DNA of 5,728 bases from CAYQIM01 sp964417555 (GCA_964417555.1 CAYQIM010000032.1:1-5728), one strand, 5' to 3'; shown: positions 1 to 5,673, numbered from the stretch's first letter. Notes: generated by a model not told the origin, from the sequence alone. Translations and numbers: made by a program.

Positions 1-45
1 GGACGCAGGACGAATCGCGGCCTAATTTCAGTCGCGTGATGCGAA
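1..45. repeat. GC-rich edge segment, possible end of an interspersed repeat
   Basis: About 58% G+C by hand count, against a clearly AT-rich background, with no reading frame assigned. It lies directly downstream of the stop codon of the minus-strand gene. It contains GCGTGATGCG at 34-43. The reverse complement of that 10-mer occurs at 5715-5724 at the other edge, also just downstream of a gene end and pointing outward. This suggests, but does not prove, two copies of one interspersed repeat family. The segment is cut by the window edge, so its true extent is unknown. Confidence 0.35.
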
Positions 46-354
46 TTAATTTTGGGGACACGATGGCCAAAATTTTTCATGAGCATAGCGACTCGCTTGA
101 GGATTAACGGTGCTTAGCTTGCTAAGATCGGCATTTTGGTCCATTGGTTTCACTTCTGGCTTGTTGTTGGTTAAACCGTCTTTTTGTCCTTTTTTATGAG
201 AATCTTCCTTTTTGGCAGGTGTTGCCGCTTTTTGATCGGTGGTAACAACAGAAGAAGGTTGGCTCGACGCATTAACCGCTTCGTCGGCCGCGAAGGCGGG
301 GATAGCTAAGACAGCGGTGGTTAAGCCTAATACGAGAGCTTGTTTCAGTTTCAT
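46..354 (-). CDS. small secreted/periplasmic hydrophilic protein with signal peptide, function unknown
   Basis: A 102-residue protein that I do not recognise. The N-terminus is a clear Sec signal peptide: a short basic n-region (MKLKQ), a hydrophobic core at about residues 6-18, and a probable signal peptidase I site after AFA (residue 22, before ADEA). The mature part is about 80 residues. It is rich in Ala, Ser, Thr, Lys, Asp and Asn, has no second hydrophobic segment, and is probably disordered and periplasmic or secreted. The ATG at 354 is chosen over a TTG at 369 because GGAG (367-364 on this strand) sits nine bases upstream of the ATG. The last 15 residues (SRYAHEKFWPSCPQN) are aromatic and unlike the rest. 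They are encoded across an inverted repeat that runs into a GC-rich segment, so the tail may derive from a repeat that invaded the 3' end. Divergent from dusA. Confidence 0.7.
   Translation of the reverse strand: MKLKQALVLGLTTAVLAIPAFAADEAVNASSQPSSVVTTDQKAATPAKKEDSHKKGQKDGLTNNKPEVKPMDQNADLSKLSTVNPQASRYAHEKFWPSCPQN
48..74. repeat. inverted repeat spanning the 3' end of the small secreted gene
   Basis: AATTTTGG (48-55) and CCAAAATT (67-74) are perfect 8-base complements around an 11-base loop. They cover the stop codon region and last codons of the minus-strand gene. It could act as a weak transcription terminator or RNA-stabilising hairpin for that gene, or be part of an inserted repeat. There is no clear U-tract after it on the minus strand, so a classical intrinsic terminator is not well supported. 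Confidence 0.45.
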
Positions 355-363
355 CACTAAGGA

Positions 364-367
364 CTCC
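364..367 (-). promoter_or_regulatory. ribosome binding site deciding the start of the small secreted gene
   Basis: GGAG on the minus strand, nine bases before the ATG at 354. It would lie inside the coding region if the upstream TTG at 369 were used. It therefore favours the ATG start, which also places the signal peptide exactly at the N-terminus. Confidence 0.6.
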
Positions 368-398
368 AAATTTTATTATTAAGAATTGTCACATCACT

Positions 399-427
399 TT
401 GTATAAAAAAGCATGTGGCGCTATCAT
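399..427 (+). promoter_or_regulatory. candidate sigma-70-like promoter for dusA
   Basis: TTGTAT (399-404) and TATCAT (422-427) are separated by 17 bases. The -10 matches five of six consensus positions and the -35 only three. It would give a leader of roughly 35-40 bases before the dusA ATG. In sequence this AT-rich, chance matches are common, so it is only a candidate. The same 117-base gap must also hold the promoter of the divergent small secreted gene, for which I see no convincing pair of boxes. Confidence 0.3.
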
Positions 428-471
428 ACCCAGTAAAAAACGCAGTGGGAAGACCTTTTTAGAAAAAAAAT

Positions 472-1458
472 ATGCTAAAACAGCTAAAACAATGCATAAA
501 ACCATTTATGGTTGCTCCCATGATGGGATGGACAACACGTCATTATCGCTATTTTTTGCGCCTTATCTGCAAGAAAGTGCATTTATACACGGAAATGTTT
601 ACCACCGGAGCAATTCTACATAGTCCGCATCGCCATCATTTACTAACTTATCATGCAAGTGAACAGCCATTGGCTATTCAGTTAGGGGGTAGTGTACCAG
701 AGGAGTTAGCGCAAGCCGCTAAAGTCGTCGAAGCGTATGGTTATACCGAAATTAATCTAAATGTGGGTTGCCCTAGTGATAGGGTGCAGTCTGGTTGTTT
801 TGGTGCCGTATTGTTTAAAAACCCTGTACTTGTCGCGGATTGTATCGCGGCAATGAGAGATGCTGTGCGGTTGCCCGTTACGGTTAAAACGCGTATTGGT
901 GTCGATGACTACGAGAGTTATGACTACTTAGCCAATTTTATCCAAACCGTTAGCCGAGTGGGTTGTCAGACATTTATTATCCATGCCAGAAAAGCCTGGT
1001 TATCTGGTTTAAGTCCTAAAGAAAATCGCGAAATTCCACCCTTGAATTATGAATGGGTTTATCAGATTAAGAAAGATTTTCCACATTTAATCATTGTTAT
1101 TAATGGGGGTATTAAAAATTTAGCGGAAGCGTATCGCCATTTAGATAAGGTCGATAGTGTGATGATAGGACGTGCGGCGTGGTATACGCCTTATCTGTTT
1201 AGGCCCCTCGATTTTCCTAATAAGAATGAAAAATTGTGTGTTCAAGATCGGATTGCTATTACACAGTCCTATATTCCTTATGCGCAAGCGGCTTTTCTAC
1301 AAGGTGAAAATTTATCGCATTTACTACAGCCGTTATTTGGTTTATTTCATGGTGTGGTTGGTGCTAGGCAATGCCGTGGGTGCTTAACGCGCGCGATCCA
1401 AATGAATGAATCACCGGCTATTACCTTGGAAAAAAATCTTAGCCAAATATTTATGTAG
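472..1458 (+). CDS. dusA: tRNA-dihydrouridine(20/20a) synthase DusA
   Basis: FMN-dependent, NADPH-using enzyme that reduces uridine to dihydrouridine in the D-loop of tRNA (positions 20/20a for DusA) in the cytoplasm. At 328 residues it has the usual family length. Landmarks in order: VAPMMGWT at residues 14-21 at the start of the TIM barrel; LYTEMFTTGAI (38-48); LNVGCPSDRVQSG (96-108) with the catalytic acid Cys100; VKTRIG (138-143) with the conserved Lys139; HARKAWLSGLSPKENR (171-186), a signature typical of the DusA subgroup, with His171 and Arg173; and INGGI (210-214) and IGRAAW (232-237), which form the FMN phosphate-binding end. The C-terminal helical region, including GLFHGVVGARQ (290-300), is complete. 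The ATG at 472 is the first start after an in-frame TAG at 460. No clear Shine-Dalgarno precedes it, only an A-rich stretch. The gene looks intact and is ordinary housekeeping. DusA rather than DusB/DusC is supported by the KAWLSGLSPKENR signature. Confidence 0.95.
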   Translation: MLKQLKQCIKPFMVAPMMGWTTRHYRYFLRLICKKVHLYTEMFTTGAILHSPHRHHLLTYHASEQPLAIQLGGSVPEELAQAAKVVEAYGYTEINLNVGCPSDRVQSGCFGAVLFKNPVLVADCIAAMRDAVRLPVTVKTRIGVDDYESYDYLANFIQTVSRVGCQTFIIHARKAWLSGLSPKENREIPPLNYEWVYQIKKDFPHLIIVINGGIKNLAEAYRHLDKVDSVMIGRAAWYTPYLFRPLDFPNKNEKLCVQDRIAITQSYIPYAQAAFLQGENLSHLLQPLFGLFHGVVGARQCRGCLTRAIQMNESPAITLEKNLSQIFM

Positions 1459-1462
1459 CGAT

Positions 1463-1496
1463 AGGCTTTCCATTTATCAATGGATATGCCTTATTT
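1463..1496 (+). terminator. weak hairpin after dusA, possible terminator
   Basis: Starts four bases past the dusA stop. AGGC (1463-1466) can pair with GCCT (1488-1491). TCCAT (1469-1473) can pair with ATGGA (1480-1484) around a six-base loop, with a small internal loop between the two helices. The following TTATTT is a poor U-tract. An alternative small stem, GCCT/AGGC at 1488-1500, overlaps it. It is a plausible but weak intrinsic terminator or 3' end-stabilising structure. Confidence 0.35.
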
Positions 1497-1556
1497 AGGC
1501 GGGGTAGCCAATGCTAATTTATCCAATAGTTTTCCATTCGCGATGTTTTCCTCGTT

Positions 1557-1586
1557 TTGAATATAAAAATAAATTATTAATCTAAT
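1557..1586 (+). promoter_or_regulatory. candidate promoter of the ankyrin gene
   Basis: TTGAAT (1557-1562) and TCTAAT (1581-1586) have an 18-base spacer, with a long AT-only stretch downstream. The region 1557-1630 is almost entirely A and T, so several equally weak -10 boxes exist. The claim that a promoter lies in this gap rests mainly on position, between a hairpin after dusA and the start of a different kind of gene. Confidence 0.25.
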
Positions 1587-1662
1587 AGGCAATAAATATA
1601 TTTAATAGATAATATATTAAATTTAAATCTGTGATAGGATTTTTTAATGATTCTCAATTATT

Positions 1663-1667
1663 AAGGA
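1663..1667 (+). promoter_or_regulatory. ribosome binding site deciding the ankyrin gene start
   Basis: AAGGA ends five bases before the ATG at 1673. The alternative in-frame GTG at 1631 has only A/T sequence before it and no Shine-Dalgarno, so 1673 is the better start. Confidence 0.55.
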
Positions 1668-1672
1668 ATGTC

Positions 1673-2644
1673 ATGTTAGAAGAATCTATCCAATATCAAC
1701 GGGAGCTAGATCAGGCGTTAATCAATGCAGCAAACAATAGTGATTTAGTGCAGGTTAGAAAATTTTTAGGAAAAAGGGCTAATCCTAATGCAGCTGATGC
1801 TTTCGGGCATACCGCGTTGCATAGGGCGTGTTTAGGGGGCTATAAAGAGGTAGTAATGTTGCTTCTAACTAAAGGAGCTAACCCGAATGTGGCGGATCAT
1901 AGCGCAAGGACACCATTGTTTTGGATGTGTCAGCTAGGCTGTTATCGTAGGAAAGTGGAGGTGGCTGCACTATTACTGGAAAAAGGAGCCGACCCCAATA
2001 TAGCTAATTTTAACGGGATAACTCCATTGCATGAGGCGTGTTTAAGAGGCTATACGGAGCTAGTCACATTGCTGCTAAAACAAGGGGCTAACGTAAAAAA
2101 TGATACGAGTGGAATATCGCCGTTACACAGTGCATGTTCGAAAGGTCATACGGCGATAGCAGCCCTGCTGCTAAAAAGCTATCCCCATTTAAAGGATACC
2201 ATTGATTATCGTAGAATAACGCCGTTACATGAGGCATGTTCGAAAGGTTATATAGAGATAGTAACATTGTTACTAGAAAAAGGGGCCAACCCGAATGCAG
2301 CTAAGAATGATGGAACAACTGCATTGCATCTGGCATGTTCGAGAGACAATACGGAACTAGTAACGTTGCTTCTAAATAAAGGAGCCTACTTAAAAAATGA
2401 TAAGAATGGAATATCACCGTTGCATCTAGTATGTTCGAAAAATGATATGAAAAAAGCTGTGTTGCTTATTCGTGATTTATTGTTAAAAGATTCAACTGCA
2501 GAAAAATTTAGCTATATTTCAGAAGATAAAAGTAAGCGAAGTCACAGCCTTTTATACTATTGGAATGAATGTAAAAAGGAAATCGAAAAAATGAAGGAAA
2601 AAAAATTTGTGCTTCTACCCACTACACGTTTTTTGATTTATTGA
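1673..2644 (+). CDS. ankyrin-repeat protein, probably the N-terminal part of a frameshifted ankyrin/F-box-like effector
   Basis: 323 residues from the ATG at 1673 (an in-frame GTG at 1631 would add 14). It holds seven to eight ankyrin repeats of about 33 residues. A degenerate capping repeat is at about 12-42. The others start near residues 44, 77, 113, 146, 180, 213 and 246. They show the hallmarks G-TPLH-AC, a leucine-rich second helix (VTLLL), and KGANPN turns. The third repeat carries a short insertion (CYRRKVEV). Ankyrin stacks bind other proteins; in intracellular bacteria they are frequent in type IV secreted effectors. There is no signal peptide or membrane segment, as expected for a Dot/Icm-type substrate or a cytoplasmic protein. 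After about residue 275 the repeats give way to a charged helix (KKEIEKMKEKK). The last 12 residues (FVLLPTTRFLIY) appear to be out-of-frame readthrough: a -1 shift at the A tract 2598-2605 instead reads ICASTHYTFFDLL and continues into the next frame without a stop. The ankyrin call is firm; effector function is inference. Confidence 0.85.
   Translation: MLEESIQYQRELDQALINAANNSDLVQVRKFLGKRANPNAADAFGHTALHRACLGGYKEVVMLLLTKGANPNVADHSARTPLFWMCQLGCYRRKVEVAALLLEKGADPNIANFNGITPLHEACLRGYTELVTLLLKQGANVKNDTSGISPLHSACSKGHTAIAALLLKSYPHLKDTIDYRRITPLHEACSKGYIEIVTLLLEKGANPNAAKNDGTTALHLACSRDNTELVTLLLNKGAYLKNDKNGISPLHLVCSKNDMKKAVLLIRDLLLKDSTAEKFSYISEDKSKRSHSLLYYWNECKKEIEKMKEKKFVLLPTTRFLIY
2132..2248 (+). repeat. 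near-identical DNA within adjacent ankyrin repeats
   Basis: GCATGTTCGAAAGGT occurs at 2132-2146 and again at 2234-2248, exactly 102 bases (34 codons) apart. The surrounding CCGTTACA and leucine-helix codons are also alike. The repeat units therefore look recently duplicated or homogenised and could gain or lose units by recombination. Weaker relatives of the same segment occur in the two following repeats. Confidence 0.6.
2598..2605 (+). other. A8 tract, frameshift or slippage point joining the two frames
   Basis: Eight A residues within GAA AAA AAA TTT of the ankyrin frame. In that frame the last seven form the heptamer A AAA AAA (2599-2605), a classic -1 slippery pattern. A -1 shift here leads directly into the frame of 2641-3156, which is open from 2575 (after a TAA at 2572). 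Nine or six As would equally restore one continuous frame. I see no strong downstream hairpin. An AAGGA (2594-2598) abuts the tract but is too close to act like the upstream stimulator of dnaX. Simple indel mutation and polymerase slippage are therefore at least as likely as programmed ribosomal frameshifting. Confidence 0.6.
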
Positions 2645-3156
2645 GCAATAACGAATCTACACTCGCAGCTATAGTTAAAAATCAAAAGATTAGAAAGACC
2701 TTAGCGATTTTCAATTTCTATACAGAATTTCCAATTTTTTTAGAACTAAAAGCTAATTATGCTAAGGGCATAAAACGTTATGAGCTTGAAAATAAATTAG
2801 CAACTCTACATATAAGTGATAAGGAAAATAAAGTTACCTTGGAGGGGGATACGGTACGTGAAATTTCTAAACACCTTAAGAACATAGATGACTTAAAAAA
2901 TTTATTGGCGGCCTGTAACTTGAAAAAAGAAAATAGTTTAGCTGATTCTGATAGAGAGAAATCAGTTGATAACCCTCTAGAAAGTGCAGCCGAGAAAAAA
3001 AGTGAAGTTTTATCTGGGCCTAGTACGTCGGGAGTAAATCGGTTTAAAGGGAGTATATTTTCACCTCTGGCTTCTGATTGTTATTCAAACTCAGAGCCAG
3101 AAGAAGAAATTGAACAAGTCGTTAAAAGTATGAAATCTACCCCCTCGGGCAATTAA
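2641..3156 (+). CDS. probable C-terminal half of the ankyrin protein, with F-box/PRANC-like segment
   Basis: As a separate gene it would need a TTG start at 2641 overlapping the ankyrin TGA by four bases. It has no Shine-Dalgarno and no ATG or GTG start in the first 160 residues, so independent translation is unlikely. The frame is open back to 2575 and is best read as the continuation of the ankyrin protein, giving about 494 residues. Residue numbers here count from the TTG. Residues 1-60 are helical with a YTEFPIFLELKANYAKG core. Residues 65-92 (VTLEGDTVREISKHL, then DDLKNLLAAC) resemble an F-box: hydrophobic start, I-x3-L helix, then DLxNL. The usual LP at the start is altered to LE. Ankyrin repeats followed by such a C-terminal F-box-like region is the PRANC arrangement of poxviruses, Wolbachia and Orientia. 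The tail from about 95 is polar and Ser/Glu-rich, with EEEIE 14-18 residues from the end. No catalytic motif is visible. F-box/PRANC assignment is tentative. Confidence 0.6.
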   Translation: MSNNESTLAAIVKNQKIRKTLAIFNFYTEFPIFLELKANYAKGIKRYELENKLATLHISDKENKVTLEGDTVREISKHLKNIDDLKNLLAACNLKKENSLADSDREKSVDNPLESAAEKKSEVLSGPSTSGVNRFKGSIFSPLASDCYSNSEPEEEIEQVVKSMKSTPSGN

Positions 3157-3183
3157 TTTTTACTTTTTAACTAATAAATTACT

Positions 3184-5673
3184 ATGCCGAAACAACCTAG
3201 ACAACAGAATCTTTTTTTTGCAGGTAAGTCATTAGCATTCAGTAATGTGGTAATAGATGGTCAAAATACACGGATTATCGATTTAATTCAGGAAGAAAAT
3301 GGACTACAACGTTTATGGGAAATTCCTAATGCATACAATACGGCTTTGTTGATTGAAAATGGGGATGATTTAAACGTTTTTTTTAGATTTCTATATGAAC
3401 CTAATCGTTTGGCTGGCTTAGAATGGTTGCATAGTCTAAAAACCCTTTTCAGTAAGGGTAATGCTGATGAGTTTTCTATGCTTTCTGGATATTCAGCTAG
3501 TATTGCTCATTATGCCTCGTTATTGAGTCTTTTAAATGAAGAAAATCGACAATATTTTGTAGCTAGGCTTTTAGAACCACCTGCAAAACGAAAGATTAAA
3601 GCTTCTTTGCAAGAAGACTTAGATACCATCCGATATGGTAAAGTTGAAACGTCTTCAACTTTAAAAGAAGGAATAAAAACGCTTATAAAATTAGGCTATA
3701 GCGATTTTAGCGGTCTAATTTTCCATGAGAATCGATCTAATTTTACAGTAAGTTATCTAAAAGATATCAGCTTTTCAAATATTAATTTCAAATCCTCGAT
3801 TTTTCATGAACCTATTGTGGAGTGTCGGTTTATTAACTGTAATTTAGAGAGAGTCTCCCTGCAGAAAGTTGAAGGTGGCTTATTTCAAAATGTTGGTTTA
3901 GGTAGAGATACTCATTTCCAGCAAGCGCAATTCATTAATGTAATTTTCCAGGGTCCTATTTATTTGAGTTCTACTTTTTTGGACGAGACGCAATTCATCG
4001 GTGTAACTTTTAATGCTTTTACCCCTGACTTTACTATTCTTGGCGCTGCTATCCTTGATTTTAGTTTTGCTTCACTGAATGAAGCGAGATTCACGTCTTA
4101 TACTTTGAATTCTACAATGTTTCATACTACATTTAATTTACCTATTAGTTTTCAAGGAGCTGATCTTACTAAAGCAATATTTTCTGAGGTCCAATTTAAA
4201 GGCTCTGTTAATTTTCAGTTTGCTGATTTCAGTAAAGCTATTTTTTCTAGAGCAAGTTTCCAGAGCCAACAACTGTTTCCTAATAATCCAGGGCTTAAGT
4301 TTTGTAATTCTTTTCAGAATGCTATATTTCACGAAGCAAACTTTAATGAAGCCATTTTTGATGGCCACGTTAATTTTGCAAAAGCTGAATTTTATAAAGC
4401 AGATTTTTCTGGAGCTCGATTTTTGAGGAATCCATGGAGAGAAATAGCGCTAGCTCTTGATTCAGCTGCTTATTACAATAATTTTAAATATGCAGAATTA
4501 AAAGAGGCAAATTTTAGCAATACCCTTTTTGAGAGCCCTGTTGATTTTGAAAGTGCTGATTTTAATAAAGCTATTTTTTCTGCAGCTGCATTCATGAATA
4601 AAAAGCCTTTTTTTAAGAATAATGGGATTATTAAGGTTTGCCATTTTTTTGGTAACGCTAGATTTTTCCGGACAAAATTTAACAATACCATTTTTCAGGG
4701 GCCTGTTAGTTTTATAAGGGCTAAATTCAGCAATACCGATCTTTCTGAAATTCAATTCAACAGCATCCTATTTGTTAATGATCCTTATGCAGGAAAGTAT
4801 GATGCTGATTTTTACCAAGCAGAATTATTAAACATAGATTTTAATAAAAGTGTTTTTCAAGGCTCTATGAGTTTTGAAGAGGCGATATTGGGGAAAGTCG
4901 ATTTTTCTGGAGCCCATTTTAGAAGTAAAAAGCCTGCTGATAGCTTACTTTTCGATTACAGTAATAATTTTTATCAAGCAAGATTAGTTGAAGTCAATTT
5001 TAAGCAGGTTTTTTTTCATGATTCTGTTAATTTCTCAAAAGTATATTTGTGCCAGGCCAATTTTGATGAGGCAGAATTTAAGCGAGATATTAACTTTCAG
5101 GATGCCAAGCTTGAAAATGTCAGTTTCAAAAAGGTTAAGATAGAGGGTGCGGTTAACTTTCAAGGTGCTGATCTGCAAGATGTTGATTTCAGTGATTGTG
5201 ATCTTTCAAACGCTGATTTTGGAGAGGCTGTTGGTTTAGGGACTACTATTTTAAAAGGAGCGACCTTAACAAGCGAGCAACTTTTTCAATTTTATAAGCA
5301 GGGACATAGAAATTTTCTTGAGGTTAAATTAGTGGATGAACTTCCCCATAATTTTAAACAACAGCAATTGTCGGGCGCGAAATTTTCTGAACAGCTATTT
5401 AAACACTTAACTTTGCAAGGGTTTCGAAACTTTCAAGCTAGTGATTTGCGCGCAGTGTCCCCCGAAGTTTTACAATTTTATCGGCAACAAACCGATTATC
5501 ATTTTGAAGGGGCTCAGTGGCCGGTTGAGCTTTTTTGCCCCATGTTGCAGAAACGTTCTTCATGTACCGATGAAGTTATGCCTTTAGCCAAGCGATGGCA
5601 CACTATTAGCGATTTGAGAATGTGTTACCAACGACGAGACAATGAGAGCATTGCGGAAGCAATGCGAAGTTGA
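3184..5673 (+). CDS. large pentapeptide-repeat protein, putative effector
   Basis: 829 residues with no signal peptide or membrane segment. Residues 1-175 form an unrecognised, largely helical N-terminal domain (for example FFRFLYEPNRLAGLEWLHSL at 66-85). Residues about 190-690 are pentapeptide repeats, A(D/N)(F/L)xx-like with Phe strongly preferred at the central position, predicting a right-handed quadrilateral beta-helix. They are grouped into modules of about 55 residues separated by loops (see the repeat entry). Residues 695-779 carry a different three-copy repeat, and the last 50 residues are charged. The family includes DNA-mimicking gyrase protectors (Qnr, MfpA), but those are about 200 residues with few insertions. 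This size and the extra domains are closer to effector-type proteins such as Salmonella PipB2, though I see no specific homology. The ATG at 3184 is 27 bases after the previous stop, so co-transcription is likely. No good Shine-Dalgarno is present. The final codons lie in a GC-rich hairpin element. The biochemical role is unknown. Confidence 0.85.
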   Translation: MPKQPRQQNLFFAGKSLAFSNVVIDGQNTRIIDLIQEENGLQRLWEIPNAYNTALLIENGDDLNVFFRFLYEPNRLAGLEWLHSLKTLFSKGNADEFSMLSGYSASIAHYASLLSLLNEENRQYFVARLLEPPAKRKIKASLQEDLDTIRYGKVETSSTLKEGIKTLIKLGYSDFSGLIFHENRSNFTVSYLKDISFSNINFKSSIFHEPIVECRFINCNLERVSLQKVEGGLFQNVGLGRDTHFQQAQFINVIFQGPIYLSSTFLDETQFIGVTFNAFTPDFTILGAAILDFSFASLNEARFTSYTLNSTMFHTTFNLPISFQGADLTKAIFSEVQFKGSVNFQFADFSKAIFSRASFQSQQLFPNNPGLKFCNSFQNAIFHEANFNEAIFDGHVNFAKAEFYKADFSGARFLRNPWREIALALDSAAYYNNFKYAELKEANFSNTLFESPVDFESADFNKAIFSAAAFMNKKPFFKNNGIIKVCHFFGNARFFRTKFNNTIFQGPVSFIRAKFSNTDLSEIQFNSILFVNDPYAGKYDADFYQAELLNIDFNKSVFQGSMSFEEAILGKVDFSGAHFRSKKPADSLLFDYSNNFYQARLVEVNFKQVFFHDSVNFSKVYLCQANFDEAEFKRDINFQDAKLENVSFKKVKIEGAVNFQGADLQDVDFSDCDLSNADFGEAVGLGTTILKGATLTSEQLFQFYKQGHRNFLEVKLVDELPHNFKQQQLSGAKFSEQLFKHLTLQGFRNFQASDLRAVSPEVLQFYRQQTDYHFEGAQWPVELFCPMLQKRSSCTDEVMPLAKRWHTISDLRMCYQRRDNESIAEAMRS
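4207..5025 (+). repeat. five tandem 53-57-residue modules of the pentapeptide domain
   Basis: Units begin at residues 342, 396, 453, 508 and 562 (lengths 54, 57, 55, 54 and 53). A sixth unit start at 615 lacks the loop. Each opens with four residues spaced by five (for example Phe344, 349, 354, 359; Phe398, 403, 408, 413; Phe455, 460, 465, 470). A 12-16-residue non-pentapeptide loop follows. Four more five-spaced residues come next (for example 377, 382, 387, 392; 434, 439, 444, 449; 489, 494, 499, 504; 543, 548, 553, 558; 596, 601, 606, 611). A six-residue step such as QGPVSF then leads into the next unit. A similar loop-bearing unit precedes the array at 245-292. Sequence identity between units is modest, so the array is old rather than freshly duplicated. 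Confidence 0.75.
5266..5520 (+). repeat. three-copy C-terminal repeat of the pentapeptide protein
   Basis: Residues 695-716 (LTSEQLFQFYKQGHRNF and onward), 734-755 (FSEQLFKHLTLQGFRNF and onward) and 758-779 (VSPEVLQFYRQQTDYHF and onward) share the pattern S-x-E-x-L-x2-x-Y/L-x-Q-G-x-R-N-F followed by a pentapeptide-like turn. The first two are 39 residues apart and the third follows 24 residues later. This looks like helix plus pentapeptide units capping the beta-helix. Confidence 0.55.

Noticed and set aside
399..623. Plus-strand open frame of 74 residues overlapping the dusA start
   Set aside because: Shadow of dusA in another frame. It starts at a weak codon inside the putative promoter region and has no recognisable motif.
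1172..1387. Plus-strand open frame inside dusA
   Set aside because: Wholly inside the well-supported DusA coding region in another frame, with no protein-like features of its own.
1488..1500. Small palindrome GCCTTATTTAGGC as an operator
   Set aside because: The stem is only four bases and overlaps the hairpin after dusA, so it is not distinctive.
1647..1664. Five-codon frame ATG..TAA (MILNY) preceded by AGGA, just upstream of the ankyrin ATG
   Set aside because: Could be a leader peptide, but its length and AT-rich context make chance the better explanation. No regulatory structure accompanies it.
2629..2634. T6 run as the alternative frameshift point
   Set aside because: A shift here is also formally possible because both frames are open. 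However, the A8 tract is longer and a shift there avoids the odd FVLLPTTRFLIY tail, so it is the preferred site.
2605..2660. Downstream stimulatory hairpin or pseudoknot for programmed -1 frameshifting
   Set aside because: Inspected by eye and only trivial pairings found. The frameshift finding does not rely on one.
4220..4426. Plus-strand 68-residue open frame inside the pentapeptide gene
   Set aside because: Out-of-frame shadow of the repeat region.
4138..4755. Three minus-strand open frames opposite the pentapeptide repeats
   Set aside because: They arise because the repeated Phe/Asn/Ala codons leave the opposite strand free of stops. The translations are repetitive Lys/Ile/Leu-rich strings echoing the repeat period.
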